Notes under the pieces: generated by a model | The model's input: only the letters and a program-made list of their open reading frames with translations | Told to the model about the DNA's origin: nothing | Database searches by the model: none | Assembly (NCBI RefSeq): GCF_030433855.1 | Contig: NZ_JARUXC010000009.1 | Span: 1 to 64,000, forward strand | DNA length: 64,000 nucleotides | Direction: 5' to 3' | DNA from: Agreia sp. PsM10 | GTDB lineage: Bacteria; Actinomycetota; Actinomycetes; Actinomycetales; Microbacteriaceae | Made by a program: the position numbers and the translations under genes | Shown: positions 26,212-34,437 of the stretch, piece by piece | Position numbering within the stretch: position 1 is the first letter of the stretch | Layout: every line of letters starts with the position of its first letter

Positions 26212-27150
26212 ATGAAATACGTGCCCCTCGGAACAACCGATCTGACCGTCTCCCAGCACATCCTGGGGCTGATGCGCATTCCCGAGCTGTCGGCATCTGA
26301 GATTCGCACGCTCGTGGGCGACGCCCGAGCCGAGGGCATCACCTTCTTCGACCACGCAGACATCTACGGCTCGGGCGGAAGCCCCGAGCACGTGTGCGAA
26401 AGCCTGTTCGCCGACGCGCTGAACTACACGTCGGCCGAGCGCGAGCAGATGGTGCTTCAGACCAAGTGCGGCATCCGGCCGGGCTACTTCGACTTCTCCT
26501 CCGAGCACATCCTCGACTCGGTGAACGGATCGCTGACGGCGCTCAAGACCGACTACCTCGACCTTCTGCTGCTGCACCGCCCCGACGCGCTCGTCGAGCC
26601 CGACGAGGTGGCCGCCGCATTCGAGCAACTGCACGCCGAGGGCAAAGTGCGGCACTTCGGCGTCTCGAACCACACGCCCGGGCAGATCGAGCTGCTGAAG
26701 AAGTCGGTCGCGCAGCCGCTCGTGGTGAACCAGCTGCAGCTGAGCGTCACCCACGCGCCCTCGATCACGTCGGGGCTCGCCATGAACATGGCGCATTCCG
26801 AGCAGTCTGTCGATCGGCACAACGGCGTTCTCGACTACTGCCGCCTCAACGACATCACCGTGCAGGCGTGGTCGCCGTTCCAGTCGGGCGGCACCGGCGG
26901 GGTCTTCATCGGAGACCGCGAGAACTACCCCGAGTTGAACGACGTGCTCGACGACCTCGCGGCCGTCTACGGGGTGACACCCACCGCCATCGCCGCCGCG
27001 TGGATCACCCGGCATCCGGCCCGCATTCAGCTCGTGCTCGGAACGACGAAGGGCTCGCGGGTGCGCGAGGCAGCCGCCGGCTCGGAGATCGAGCTGACCA
27101 GGCCGGAGTGGTATCGGCTGCTGGTCGCGGGCGGCGCCCTGCTGCCCTAG
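26212..27150 (+). CDS. aldo/keto reductase
   Basis: The 312-residue TIM-barrel enzyme has the AKR tetrad region: FFDHADIYGSGGSPE (Asp and Tyr), KCGIRPG (Lys) and LLLLHRPDA (His), and a VRHFGVSNHTPGQIELL block. It should reduce aldehydes or ketones with NADPH; the sequence is closest to the YdhF-like oxidoreductases. ATG 26212 follows TAGCCT by seven bases. Its TAG overlaps the stop of the convergent DUF4870 gene in a CTAG. Confidence 0.92.
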   Translation: MKYVPLGTTDLTVSQHILGLMRIPELSASEIRTLVGDARAEGITFFDHADIYGSGGSPEHVCESLFADALNYTSAEREQMVLQTKCGIRPGYFDFSSEHILDSVNGSLTALKTDYLDLLLLHRPDALVEPDEVAAAFEQLHAEGKVRHFGVSNHTPGQIELLKKSVAQPLVVNQLQLSVTHAPSITSGLAMNMAHSEQSVDRHNGVLDYCRLNDITVQAWSPFQSGGTGGVFIGDRENYPELNDVLDDLAAVYGVTPTAIAAAWITRHPARIQLVLGTTKGSRVREAAAGSEIELTRPEWYRLLVAGGALLP

Positions 27151-27641
27151 CGAATGAAGGGGATCGCGATGCGGTTGGGCAGTACTGTGCGCTTGTTCGC
27201 CGCGACGAGCCCCATGATGATCACCACGAGGTGGGCGATGCCGAGGGCGAAGAAGAGCACGACAGGAATGCCGATGGGGAAGAACCCCGTGCTGTCGTCG
27301 CCGCGGGTCGCGAGCATGATCGCGAAGAAGAGAAAGTCGATCACGATGTACGCGATGAGGCTGAGGCCCCAGTTCGCGGCATGGCGCGCGTTCTCGGCGG
27401 CGAGCTCGCCCTTCGTCTTCTGCGAGGGGTACACCGCCGCCATCACGATTCCGGCGACCAGCAGGCTCAGGTAGGGGATGGGGATGTAGGCGAGGAAGCC
27501 GAGTCCGTAGGGCAGGGCTCCCGTAGTGGGAGTCGCGAGGGGCTGCGAGTAGCCCTCCGGCGGATACGGTTGCTGCCCGACCGGATCGGGGTGGCCGGGA
27601 GTCCGGGGTGGCAGGGATTCGTAAGAGGATCCGGTTGTCAT
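27147..27641 (-). CDS. DUF4870 domain membrane protein
   Basis: The 164-residue protein has a Pro-rich cytoplasmic start (about 1-42) and then four membrane segments of the DUF4870/Tic20-like group: GFLAYIPIPYLSLLVAGIV, AAENARHAANWGLSLIAYIV with the conserved HA-x-NW, and two C-terminal helices. The function is unknown. TAGCGT lies six bases before ATG 27641 on its strand (leaderless). Confidence 0.87.
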   Translation of the reverse strand: MTTGSSYESLPPRTPGHPDPVGQQPYPPEGYSQPLATPTTGALPYGLGFLAYIPIPYLSLLVAGIVMAAVYPSQKTKGELAAENARHAANWGLSLIAYIVIDFLFFAIMLATRGDDSTGFFPIGIPVVLFFALGIAHLVVIIMGLVAANKRTVLPNRIAIPFIR

Positions 27642-27730
27642 GGTTCCACGCTATCGATCGGTCTGCTCATCGAGAATGGGGAGAAGTCCCCACTCAGGAG
27701 CCGTTCCGTGTGCGCGACTACGCTGGACGG

Positions 27731-28477
27731 ATGCGCACCGCCGGGGTCGATCTCGCCGCCGAGAACAAGGGAACCGCGCTCGCGGTGATCGACTGGTCGG
27801 GCGCCAGGGCCACGCTCGCGGAGCTTCGGCTCGGGGTCGGCGACGCGCTGATCGCCGAGGCGGCCACCACGGTCGACAAGCTCGGCATCGACTGTGCCTT
27901 CGGCTGGCCCGACGAGTTCGTGAGCTTCGTCGTCGCCCACTCCGACCACGAATCCGTCGACGGGCTCGAGGTCGACGGAGGCATGGACTGGCGCCGCACC
28001 CTCGCCTACCGCGAGACCGATCGCCACGTGCGTGTCAAGACGGGCCGTTGGCCGCTCAGCGTATCGACCGACCGGCTCGGCCTCACCGCGATGCGGTGTG
28101 CAGGTCTGCTCGGCCGCATCCAGGCCAGGGGCATCGAGGTCGATCGCTCGGGCGCCGGCGTCGTGGTCGAGATCTATCCCGGTGCGAGCCTCAGGCTGTG
28201 GGGGTTCGACACCACCGGGTACCGGGTGGGCGCGCCGGCGCGCGAGCTGCTGCTGGCGCAGATTGTGGATGCCGCCCCGTGGCTCGACCTGCAGGGTTTC
28301 GCCGACCTCATGGTGCGGTCGGGCGACGCGTTCGACGCCGTGATCGCGGCCCTCGCTTCGCGAAGTGCGGCGCTCGGCCACTACGACGCCCCGGCGCCCG
28401 AGCAGCTCGCCCGCGCGCGCCGCGAGGGCTGGACCGCCCTGCCCACGGCCCCACTCTCCGCGCTGCGGCCGGCGTAA
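27731..28477 (+). CDS. DUF429 domain protein
   Basis: The 248-residue protein matches DUF429: GVDLAAENKGTALAVIDW at the start, GIDCAFGWPDEF near residue 55, YRETDRHVR, and VEIYPGASLRLWG. The fold is RNase H-like with conserved acidic residues (Asp6, Asp54), so a nuclease-like or nucleotide-related role is possible, but no activity is known. ATG 27731 follows TACGCT by six bases. Confidence 0.88.
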   Translation: MRTAGVDLAAENKGTALAVIDWSGARATLAELRLGVGDALIAEAATTVDKLGIDCAFGWPDEFVSFVVAHSDHESVDGLEVDGGMDWRRTLAYRETDRHVRVKTGRWPLSVSTDRLGLTAMRCAGLLGRIQARGIEVDRSGAGVVVEIYPGASLRLWGFDTTGYRVGAPARELLLAQIVDAAPWLDLQGFADLMVRSGDAFDAVIAALASRSAALGHYDAPAPEQLARARREGWTALPTAPLSALRPA

Positions 28478-28492
28478 CCGCGCCCGCCCGGC

Positions 28493-28543
28493 GCATCCGC
28501 TGTCTGACGACCGGACGCGGATGGCCCCAGGGGGAGCGGATGC
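28493..28543. terminator. inverted repeat between convergent genes
   Basis: GCATCCGCT (28493-28501) and AGCGGATGC (28535-28543) can pair around 33 bases, between the DUF429 and XRE gene ends. The arms contain the frequent GGATGC motif. It may act as a bidirectional terminator. Confidence 0.5.
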
Positions 28544-28554
28544 GGCGCGGCACG

Positions 28555-29412
28555 CTAGTGAAGGGCGGCGGCCATCGTCACGCGCAGGAAGTCGAGCTTG
28601 GCCGCGGCCTCCGACGCCGCCGGTGCGGTGTAGGCGACGATGCGCAGATCGGTTCCGGCGACACTGAAGACATCGCAGTCGAGTGCGATGTCGCCCACCA
28701 GCTCGTTGCTCACGACCTTGCTCTCGGACTCGTGCTCGCCCACGATCCCGCTCTCCCACAGCACCCGGAACTCCTCGCTCGTGGAGAGCAGTTCGGCGAT
28801 GAGAGCCCGCACCCCGCGGTCTTCGGGGTACCGGCCCGCCACCCGACGCAGGTCGGCGACGAGAGACGAGCCGAAGGCATCCACGCTGCCGGAACGGCTC
28901 ACGATTCTGCCGCCGCCGTCGCCGAGCATGAGGTTGCCGAAGTGCGCGCGAAGCAGATTCGGGCGGCCCGACGCGGGTCGCACCGGCTCGCCCAGGAGCG
29001 CGGTCCACAGCGGGCTCCAGCTCAGCAGGTCCCACGATGCGGTGAAGACGGCGACGGGAATCTCGCCGAGCCGGGCCACGAGCCGCTGCACTCCCGGAGG
29101 GATGTGCGCGGGCACCTGATGCGGGGAGGGAGGGAGGAGGCCCGCCAGAACGAAGAGGTGGTCGCGCTCCGCATCGGTGAGTTGAAGGGCTCTGGCCAGA
29201 GACGAGGCCACCTGCTCCGATGGCCTGCGCGCCCGGCCCTGCTCGAGACGCACGATGTAGTCGACGCTGAGCCCGGCGAGCGAGGCGAGCTCCTCGCGCC
29301 GCAGGCCAGCTGCGCGGCGGGAGTCGCCGGCGGGGAAGCCGACGTCGAGGGGCGAGAGCCGGTCGCGCCACGCACGAAGGAGAGACCCGAGATCGCCGTG
29401 CGCATCCTGCAT
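28555..29412 (-). CDS. XRE-family regulator with MmyB-like ligand domain
   Basis: The 285-residue protein has an N-terminal HTH (RRAAGLRREELASLAGLSVDYIVRLEQGRA) and the MmyB-like domain (VFTASWDLLSWSPLWTALLG). It is the same type as the regulator at 12152. It diverges from an SDR gene, a very common pairing in actinobacteria in which the regulator represses the SDR until a ligand is bound. The 102-base spacer should contain the operator. Confidence 0.9.
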   Translation of the reverse strand: MQDAHGDLGSLLRAWRDRLSPLDVGFPAGDSRRAAGLRREELASLAGLSVDYIVRLEQGRARRPSEQVASSLARALQLTDAERDHLFVLAGLLPPSPHQVPAHIPPGVQRLVARLGEIPVAVFTASWDLLSWSPLWTALLGEPVRPASGRPNLLRAHFGNLMLGDGGGRIVSRSGSVDAFGSSLVADLRRVAGRYPEDRGVRALIAELLSTSEEFRVLWESGIVGEHESESKVVSNELVGDIALDCDVFSVAGTDLRIVAYTAPAASEAAAKLDFLRVTMAAALH

Positions 29413-29514
29413 TCACTCAGTGTGACAGCGGGTTGCCCGGGCTGGGTGGTACTGCGCGTCCGTACGCTGAGACGGGCCACGACAGGGGTGCGCGGTCGGC
29501 GCAGACTTCTCGAC

Positions 29515-30207
29515 ATGACAACAACACTGATCACCGGGGCCAACAAGGGCCTCGGCTACGAGACGGCCCGCCGACTCATAGAGGCCGGCCACACCGTGTG
29601 GATGGGCGCACGCGACGAGACCCGCGGCCGCACGGCCGCCGACGAGCTGGGCGGCCGGTTCATTCCGATCGACGTGACGAGCGACGAGTCGGTCGCCGCC
29701 GCCGTCGACACCATCGTTGCGGCGGGAGGAATCGACGTGCTCGTGAACAACGCCGGCATCTCGCAGCCCTACGTGCCCGCCGAGGAACTGGCCCCCGACG
29801 ACGCGACCCGCGTTTTCGAGACCAACGTCGTGAGCATCGTGCGCATGACCCGCGCGTTCCTGCCCGTGCTGCGCCGCTCCGACGAGGCGACCATCGTGAA
29901 CGTCTCGAGCGGAATGGGCTCGTTCGCGTCGGTGCTCAGCCCGGACCACATCGAATCGACCATCATCGCGCCGATCTACCAGTCGTCGAAGTCGGCGGTC
30001 ACGATGCTCACGGTGCAGTACGCGAAGGCCTACCCCGAGATCCGCATCAACGCGGCCGACCCCGGCTACACGGCCACCGATTTCAACAACAACAGCGGCC
30101 CGCAGACCGTGACCGAGGGCACGGACGCGATCGTGGAGCTCGCCACCCGCGGCGGCGCGGGGCCGACGGGCACCTTCATCAACAGAGACGGAATAGCTGC
30201 CTTCTAG
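29515..30207 (+). CDS. short-chain dehydrogenase/reductase
   Basis: The 230-residue SDR has TGANKGLGYE for NAD(P) binding (residues 7-16), NNAG, Ser in IVNVSSGMGS and the catalytic YQSSK. It should act on an alcohol or carbonyl group with NADPH. The spacing fits the classical SDR. It is divergent from the XRE/MmyB regulator and probably its target. A repeat element begins nine bases after its stop. Confidence 0.9.
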   Translation: MTTTLITGANKGLGYETARRLIEAGHTVWMGARDETRGRTAADELGGRFIPIDVTSDESVAAAVDTIVAAGGIDVLVNNAGISQPYVPAEELAPDDATRVFETNVVSIVRMTRAFLPVLRRSDEATIVNVSSGMGSFASVLSPDHIESTIIAPIYQSSKSAVTMLTVQYAKAYPEIRINAADPGYTATDFNNNSGPQTVTEGTDAIVELATRGGAGPTGTFINRDGIAAF

Positions 30208-30215
30208 CCGGCGGT

Positions 30216-30308
30216 GGTCTCGATACGGCCGCGGGCGGCCTACTCGACCAGCGCAGTGGACGCGCCGGTCGAGTAGTCGCGCGAGGAACGAGCCGGCGTA
30301 TCGAGGCC
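30216..30308. repeat. palindromic repeat element (GGTCTCGATACG type)
   Basis: Outer arms GGTCTCGATACG and CGTATCGAGGCC enclose inner arms CTACTCGACC (30240-30249) and GGTCGAGTAG (30267-30276). The 93-base element lies between the SDR and the phosphoesterase. This sequence type is familiar as a dispersed repeat of high-GC actinobacteria. Confidence 0.7.
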
Positions 30309-30310
30309 AT

Positions 30311-30337
30311 CCCGCCAGATCGCTGTAATCTGGCGGG
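30311..30337. promoter_or_regulatory. perfect hairpin before the phosphoesterase gene
   Basis: CCCGCCAGAT and ATCTGGCGGG pair perfectly around CGCTGTA, 20 bases before ATG 30357. It overlaps a -10-like TGTAAT, so it may be an operator, or it may be a terminator for the SDR. Confidence 0.5.
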
Positions 30338-30356
30338 ATCGGGAGGGGGTCGCGCC

Positions 30357-32102
30357 ATGGCCGACGACAAGAAGAACAACGACGGATTGACCGATCGCGG
30401 CGCATCGCGTCGCAACTTTCTGCGCACGGCCGGCATCGGGGTCGCGGGTCTTGCGGTGGGTGGAGCCGCCGTCGGCGGCGTGACCGCCGGCATCCGATCG
30501 TCTGAGGCCGATGCCGACGACCTCGGCTTCACGCCGCTGCCCGTTCGCAGCGAGCCGGGCTTCGACCATGTGGTCGTGGTGATGTTCGAGAACCGCTCGT
30601 TCGACCACATGCTGGGCTGGCTCTACGAGTCGGGACAGGAGCCCGCCGGGCAGACCTTCGACGGCCTGCACCAGGGTTCGTACAGCAACCCGGGCGAGTC
30701 GGGCGAGGCCGTGCCCGCCCACGTGTACAGCGGGCCGACCGACCAGATCATGGCTCAGCCCGATCCCGACCCGGGCGAGTTCTATCCGCACGTGAACACG
30801 CAGCTCTTCGGCACGATCGACCCCGAGAGCAACTCCGACCTCAGGAACCCGCTCAAGGAGCCGTGGAACCTGCCGAAGGACACGTCGAAGCCGCTCAACA
30901 ACGGCTTCGTGAAGGACTACATCGTCAACTCCACGCTCTCGCGCGGACGCAAGCCCACCCCCGAGGAGTACGCGGTGGTGATGGGCGGCTTCTCGCCCAC
31001 GATGCTGCCCGTGCTCTCGACCCTGGCGAAGAACTTCGGGGTCTACGACCATTGGCACGCGGCGGTGCCGTCGCAGACGTTCTGCAACCGCTCGTTCTTT
31101 CACGCGAGCACATCGCACGGCTACGTCACGAACGCCGAGAGCGCGGGCATCGGCAAATGGCTGGATGCGCCGGCCGTGCCGACCGTGTTCACCCGGCTCG
31201 AGGAGGCGGGCAAGTCGTGGCGCGTGTACTACGACGCCCAGCAGGTGGTCTCGCTGACCGGGCTGCTGAGCGCGCCGTCGATCGAGAAGTACTGGAAGAG
31301 CAACTTCCGCAGCATGGAGCAGTTCCATGACGACGCCGCGAAGGGCAACCTGCCCGACTACGCCTTCGTCGAGCCGCGCATGGTCTTCGACCACAACGAC
31401 ATGCACCCGCCCGTGGTGCGCCGTTCGAAAGACAGCACAGACCCGCAGACGCCCGAGATGGCGTCTGCCTTCTCCGACATGCGGGCGGGGGAGCAGCTGC
31501 TCGGCGAGGTCTACACGGCGGTCAAGAACGGCGCCTCGGCCACCGGGTCGAACGCGATGAACACGGTGCTGCTCGTGACGTTCGACGAGCACGGCGGGCT
31601 CTACGACCACGTCGCGCCGCCGACCGCCGTGCCTCCGGTGAAGAACGAGGGTCCGGGCGAGATGGGCTTCGCCTTCGACCGGCTCGGGCTGCGTGTTCCC
31701 ACGATCGTGGTGTCGGCGTACACGAAGGCCGGCACGGTGATCAACGACGAGATGCACCACGGGTCGCTCGCGAAGACCCTCGCCGAGCTCCACGGACTCG
31801 ACCCGCTCACCGAGCGCGACGCATCCGCCACCCCGATCTTCAACGCGGTGAATCTCACGAAGCCGCGGCAGCCCGCGCTCTGGCCGACGGTCACGCCGGC
31901 CTACGTTCCGCCGAACCCCGAGGCGAACCCGCGCGCCGACAAGGATAAGGATCGCACCCGCCCGCTGACCCCGCCGGCGCTGGGGCTCATCGGAATCCTG
32001 CTCGCGAAGTACGAGCCGGACGCGCCCCTGCCCGACAACTACGCCGACGCCTACGACGTGCTCATGAAGCACGGAGACGGACTGTTCGGAGTGCGCGACT
32101 GA
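30357..32102 (+). CDS. Tat-exported phosphoesterase (phospholipase C / acid phosphatase family)
   Basis: The 581-residue protein has a twin-arginine signal (SRRNFLRTAG at residues 17-26, hydrophobic stretch to about 45) and the phosphoesterase family core: VVVVMFENRSFDHMLGWL near residue 72, where the Asn-Arg-Ser region carries the catalytic Thr/Ser position, HWHAAVPSQTFCNRSFFHASTSHG in the middle and VTFDEHGGLYDHV further on. Family members are phospholipases C or acid phosphatases working outside the cell on phospholipids or phosphate esters. GGAGG precedes ATG 30357. The specificity is not clear. Confidence 0.92.
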   Translation: MADDKKNNDGLTDRGASRRNFLRTAGIGVAGLAVGGAAVGGVTAGIRSSEADADDLGFTPLPVRSEPGFDHVVVVMFENRSFDHMLGWLYESGQEPAGQTFDGLHQGSYSNPGESGEAVPAHVYSGPTDQIMAQPDPDPGEFYPHVNTQLFGTIDPESNSDLRNPLKEPWNLPKDTSKPLNNGFVKDYIVNSTLSRGRKPTPEEYAVVMGGFSPTMLPVLSTLAKNFGVYDHWHAAVPSQTFCNRSFFHASTSHGYVTNAESAGIGKWLDAPAVPTVFTRLEEAGKSWRVYYDAQQVVSLTGLLSAPSIEKYWKSNFRSMEQFHDDAAKGNLPDYAFVEPRMVFDHNDMHPPVVRRSKDSTDPQTPEMASAFSDMRAGEQLLGEVYTAVKNGASATGSNAMNTVLLVTFDEHGGLYDHVAPPTAVPPVKNEGPGEMGFAFDRLGLRVPTIVVSAYTKAGTVINDEMHHGSLAKTLAELHGLDPLTERDASATPIFNAVNLTKPRQPALWPTVTPAYVPPNPEANPRADKDKDRTRPLTPPALGLIGILLAKYEPDAPLPDNYADAYDVLMKHGDGLFGVRD

Positions 32103-32108
32103 CCGCTG

Positions 32109-32867
32109 TCAGCGCTTGTGCTTGCGCGCCTTGGCTTTGACGACGGCCTGCACCCGCGCCCAGAGCGAACCGTATGCGCGAGCCGCCTCGGTCGTGGGCG
32201 AGAAGCTTCCGATGGGTGCGCGCTCCGTGCCCATCCGTTCGACCTGCACGGTGGCGGGCACGACCACGTCGGTGACCGACTTGTGGGCGGAGGGCAGCTG
32301 CTCGACCGCCTCGCGATGCACAGTCTTGCGACGGTCGACCATCGAGAGGAACGCGACGACAGGTGCCTTCGAGATCGAAGCGACGAACTCGGCCACCTGC
32401 TGCAACGAGCGCATCGACAGGGGCGACGGCACCAGGGGAAGCACGACGGCATCGGCCGAGAAGATCGCATTCTCCGCCACCAGCGAGGCGCCGGGCGGGC
32501 AGTCGAGCACGACCACGTCGTAGTCGTCGGCGACCTGGCCGAGAATCTTCGCGACGCGCTGCTCCGACTTCTTGGCCTGATCGAACACGAGGTCGAGATC
32601 GCGGTAACTGGCGTCGGCCGGAAGTACGTCGAGGTTCGCGTACGCGGTCGAACGGATGGCGCCGGACACCTTGTTCTTGCCCCCGACGAGGGCCCCCACC
32701 CCGCCCTTCACCTTGGGCTTCACCTGCAGCAGGAAGGTGGTCGCGCCTTGCGGGTCGAGATCCCAGAGCAGCACGCGGAAGTCTTTCGCCGCCTCCCAGG
32801 CCAGGTTCACCGCGGTCGTGGTCTTTCCCACACCTCCCTTGGTGCTGTAGACCGCGACGACCTTCAC
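32109..32867 (-). CDS. ParA/MinD family ATPase
   Basis: The 252-residue protein has the deviant Walker A STKGGVGKTTTA (residues 8-19), A' motif LWDLDPQGA and Walker B VVVLDCPPG. This is a ParA-type ATPase that forms gradients on DNA. No parB or parS site is adjacent, so it is not the main chromosome segregation gene; it more likely positions another cargo. It overlaps the stop of the upstream coiled-coil gene by four bases, which makes that protein its likely partner. Confidence 0.9.
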   Translation of the reverse strand: MKVVAVYSTKGGVGKTTTAVNLAWEAAKDFRVLLWDLDPQGATTFLLQVKPKVKGGVGALVGGKNKVSGAIRSTAYANLDVLPADASYRDLDLVFDQAKKSEQRVAKILGQVADDYDVVVLDCPPGASLVAENAIFSADAVVLPLVPSPLSMRSLQQVAEFVASISKAPVVAFLSMVDRRKTVHREAVEQLPSAHKSVTDVVVPATVQVERMGTERAPIGSFSPTTEAARAYGSLWARVQAVVKAKARKHKR

Positions 32868-33343
32868 GACGGCTGCGACGAGTCGAGTGCAGCTGTCAGA
32901 TCCGCCTTGTTCATACGGGTGTAGCCCACGATCTTGCGGGCCTTCGCCTGCTCGCGAAGATGGATGAGCGTGGGCGTGGAGGGCTGCGGGGTCGGCAGCG
33001 GCTGATCGAGGGGCAGCGGCGCGTCGGTGGGCAGCGGAGCGGTCCCGGGCTGAGCCCCGGCCTCGGGGGTCTCGGTCGGGGCAGTGGCAGACGGGGCCGC
33101 AGCGGCTTCGGCGTCAGCCTTCTTGGAGGCCGACTCCAGCTTGCGAGCCGCCTTGGCGTGCTTCGCCGCGAGCTTCTCGGTCTCTTTCGAGAGTTCGAGG
33201 GCCTTCTTGCGCAGCTTCTTGCTCGACTTGCGCACTGCGTCGTGGGCGGCCTGAACAGACTTCTCAGCGCGGGCGAGGGCTTTCTTCGCCTGCTTCTCGG
33301 CCGTCTTCTTCGACGCGTCGTTCTTCTTGTCGTTCTGTGCCAT
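32864..33343 (-). CDS. coiled-coil protein with C-terminal Rho_N/SAP-like motif
   Basis: The 159-residue protein has a Lys/Ala-rich coiled coil (about residues 10-82, ending KADAEAAAA), a Pro/Ala linker (about 83-123) and a C-terminal helix-extended-loop-helix LREQAKARKIVGYTRMNKADL like the Rho N-terminal or SAP fold, which binds nucleic acid. Together with the co-translated ParA it forms a pair in which the basic coil and the Rho_N motif could bind DNA or RNA. AGGAAACACG lies before ATG 33343 on its strand. I know no named member. Confidence 0.78.
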   Translation of the reverse strand: MAQNDKKNDASKKTAEKQAKKALARAEKSVQAAHDAVRKSSKKLRKKALELSKETEKLAAKHAKAARKLESASKKADAEAAAAPSATAPTETPEAGAQPGTAPLPTDAPLPLDQPLPTPQPSTPTLIHLREQAKARKIVGYTRMNKADLTAALDSSQPS

Positions 33344-33453
33344 CGTGTTTCCTCACTTCGTCGGCCGCAGTGGGCCTCCCACCACCGTAGCGACGGGGAG
33401 TGTGAGGGCGGCCGGACTCACAGGCAACGCCAGAACTTGACCGTACTGCAGGA

Positions 33454-33526
33454 CGTTTCGTCAGGCGGTCGGTGTGTCGTCGGTCGAAACACGGAGTGTC
33501 GTCGATTCGTCCTGTCGAACGGTCGG
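33454..33526. repeat. 73-base direct repeat, copy 1
   Basis: This copy matches 33815-33887 at 71 of 73 bases. It begins CGTTTCGTCAGGCGGTCGG. Ends AGGACGTTTCGTC and GTCGATTCGTCCT (33451-33513) are imperfect inverted repeats, so the unit looks like a palindromic element. It lies in a 317-base stretch (33344-33660) with no other gene that I can support. Confidence 0.8.
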
Positions 33527-33660
33527 GGCAGTCGCGTTCAGCTGATCAGGTTGTGAGAAGGAGGGGTGCGAAGTCAAGCCTTCTGCAGAAAACAGTCTTC
33601 TCGACCACGCTCGAGGGTGACCGAGCATTCTGCTCGCCCACTCCACGCAAAGGATGCCCC

Positions 33661-33795
33661 GTGTTTCTTCGACTTCTCCCATTCATCCTGTCAATCGCGG
33701 CCAAGCAGCTGAAGAAGCGCCAGGCGGCCGACGCCAGGGGAGGAAAGTCGACCGGTCGGGGCCAGAGCCGCGGGCGTGGACGTCGTCGTCGCTAG
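33661..33795 (+). CDS. possible small basic membrane-associated protein (44 aa)
   Basis: GTG 33661 follows AAAGGAT by seven bases and opens 44 codons: a short hydrophobic start (MFLRLLPFILSIAAKQLKKRQ) and a tail rich in Arg and Gly. It could be a small membrane-attached or RNA-binding peptide. It lies between the two copies of the 73-base repeat. No homologue is known to me and it may be a chance frame. Confidence 0.35.
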   Translation: MFLRLLPFILSIAAKQLKKRQAADARGGKSTGRGQSRGRGRRRR

Positions 33796-33814
33796 TTCCT
33801 CACCTATCACAGGT

Positions 33815-33887
33815 CGTTTCGTCAGGCGGTCGGTGTGTCGTCGGTCGAAACACGGAGTGTCGTCGATTCGTCCTGTTGAACCGTCGG
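33815..33887. repeat. 73-base direct repeat, copy 2 (inside marR 3' end)
   Basis: This copy overlaps the last 21 codons and stop of the MarR gene, so the repeat encodes the tail QQDESTTLRVSTDDTPTA. Only two bases differ from copy 1. Confidence 0.8.
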
Positions 33888-34409
33888 CGACCCCTCGAGT
33901 TGGGCGGCCAGCGCGCGCATCGCGTCGTCCAAGGCCGCGAGCTGCTCGGCCGTCAGGGCGCTGACGAACAGCCTCTGCACCGAGTGGAGGTGCGGTGACG
34001 AGGCGCGGCGGAAGACGCGGGCACCCTCGTCGGTGAGCACGACCCAGGCGCCGCGGCTGTCGTCGGATGCCCGCTCCCGCGCGATCAGCGCGCGTCGCTC
34101 CATGCGCCCGAGGTGGTGCGAGAGGCGGCTGCGCTCCCAGCCGATCTGCTCGGCCAGCGGTGACGAGCGCAGCCGGTGGTCGGGCTGCTCCGAGAGGGCG
34201 AGCAGAACCCCATAGTCGCCCGACGAGACGCCGGATGCCTGCTGCAGCTCGACCTCGATGTGCCGCTTCACGAGGTCGGTCGTCTCGGTGAAGGTGCGCC
34301 AGACCCGCAGTTCGTCGCGGGTGGGCGACCTCCGGCCGGCGGATCCACCGACGACCCGGGGCTCGGCCTCGTCCTCGGGAATATTCACGACGCTCCATTC
34401 ATTTGACAT
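33822..34409 (-). CDS. MarR family transcriptional regulator
   Basis: The 195-residue protein has the MarR winged helix: GVSSGDYGVLLALSEQPDHRLRSSPLAEQIG and SRLSHHLGRMERRALIARERASDD, flanked by dimerisation helices. The last 21 residues come from a repeat element and are not part of the family core, which ends near LAAQLEG. ATG 34409 lies inside the palindrome TTGACATGTCAA (34403-34414), which should be its operator and also covers the region upstream of the divergent luciferase-like gene. Confidence 0.9.
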   Translation of the reverse strand: MSNEWSVVNIPEDEAEPRVVGGSAGRRSPTRDELRVWRTFTETTDLVKRHIEVELQQASGVSSGDYGVLLALSEQPDHRLRSSPLAEQIGWERSRLSHHLGRMERRALIARERASDDSRGAWVVLTDEGARVFRRASSPHLHSVQRLFVSALTAEQLAALDDAMRALAAQLEGSPTVQQDESTTLRVSTDDTPTA

Positions 34410-34414
34410 GTCAA
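34403..34414. promoter_or_regulatory. MarR operator TTGACATGTCAA
   Basis: A perfect 12-base palindrome covers the marR start codon between the divergent marR and flavin monooxygenase-like genes. A related TTGACAT site occurs at the second MarR locus (36684-36721). Confidence 0.7.
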
Positions 34415-34437
34415 TTAGATCATCAAAGGACGCGATC

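Noticed and set aside
27640-29514. In-frame extension upstream of the SDR at 29515
   Set aside because: The open frame runs far upstream through DUF429 and the XRE gene in other frames, but SDR similarity starts at ATG 29515.
30240-32072. 610-codon frame opposite the phosphoesterase
   Set aside because: The plus strand encodes a Tat signal and the phosphoesterase motifs; the minus frame has no start signal or family.
32109-32867. Chromosome partition locus / origin region
   Set aside because: The ParA lacks a ParB partner and no parS sites, DnaA boxes or dnaA/gyrB genes are seen nearby.
33454-33887. Insertion sequence or attachment sites from the pair of 73-base repeats
   Set aside because: No transposase or integrase lies between or near the copies, and the enclosed 288 bases hold at most a 44-codon frame.
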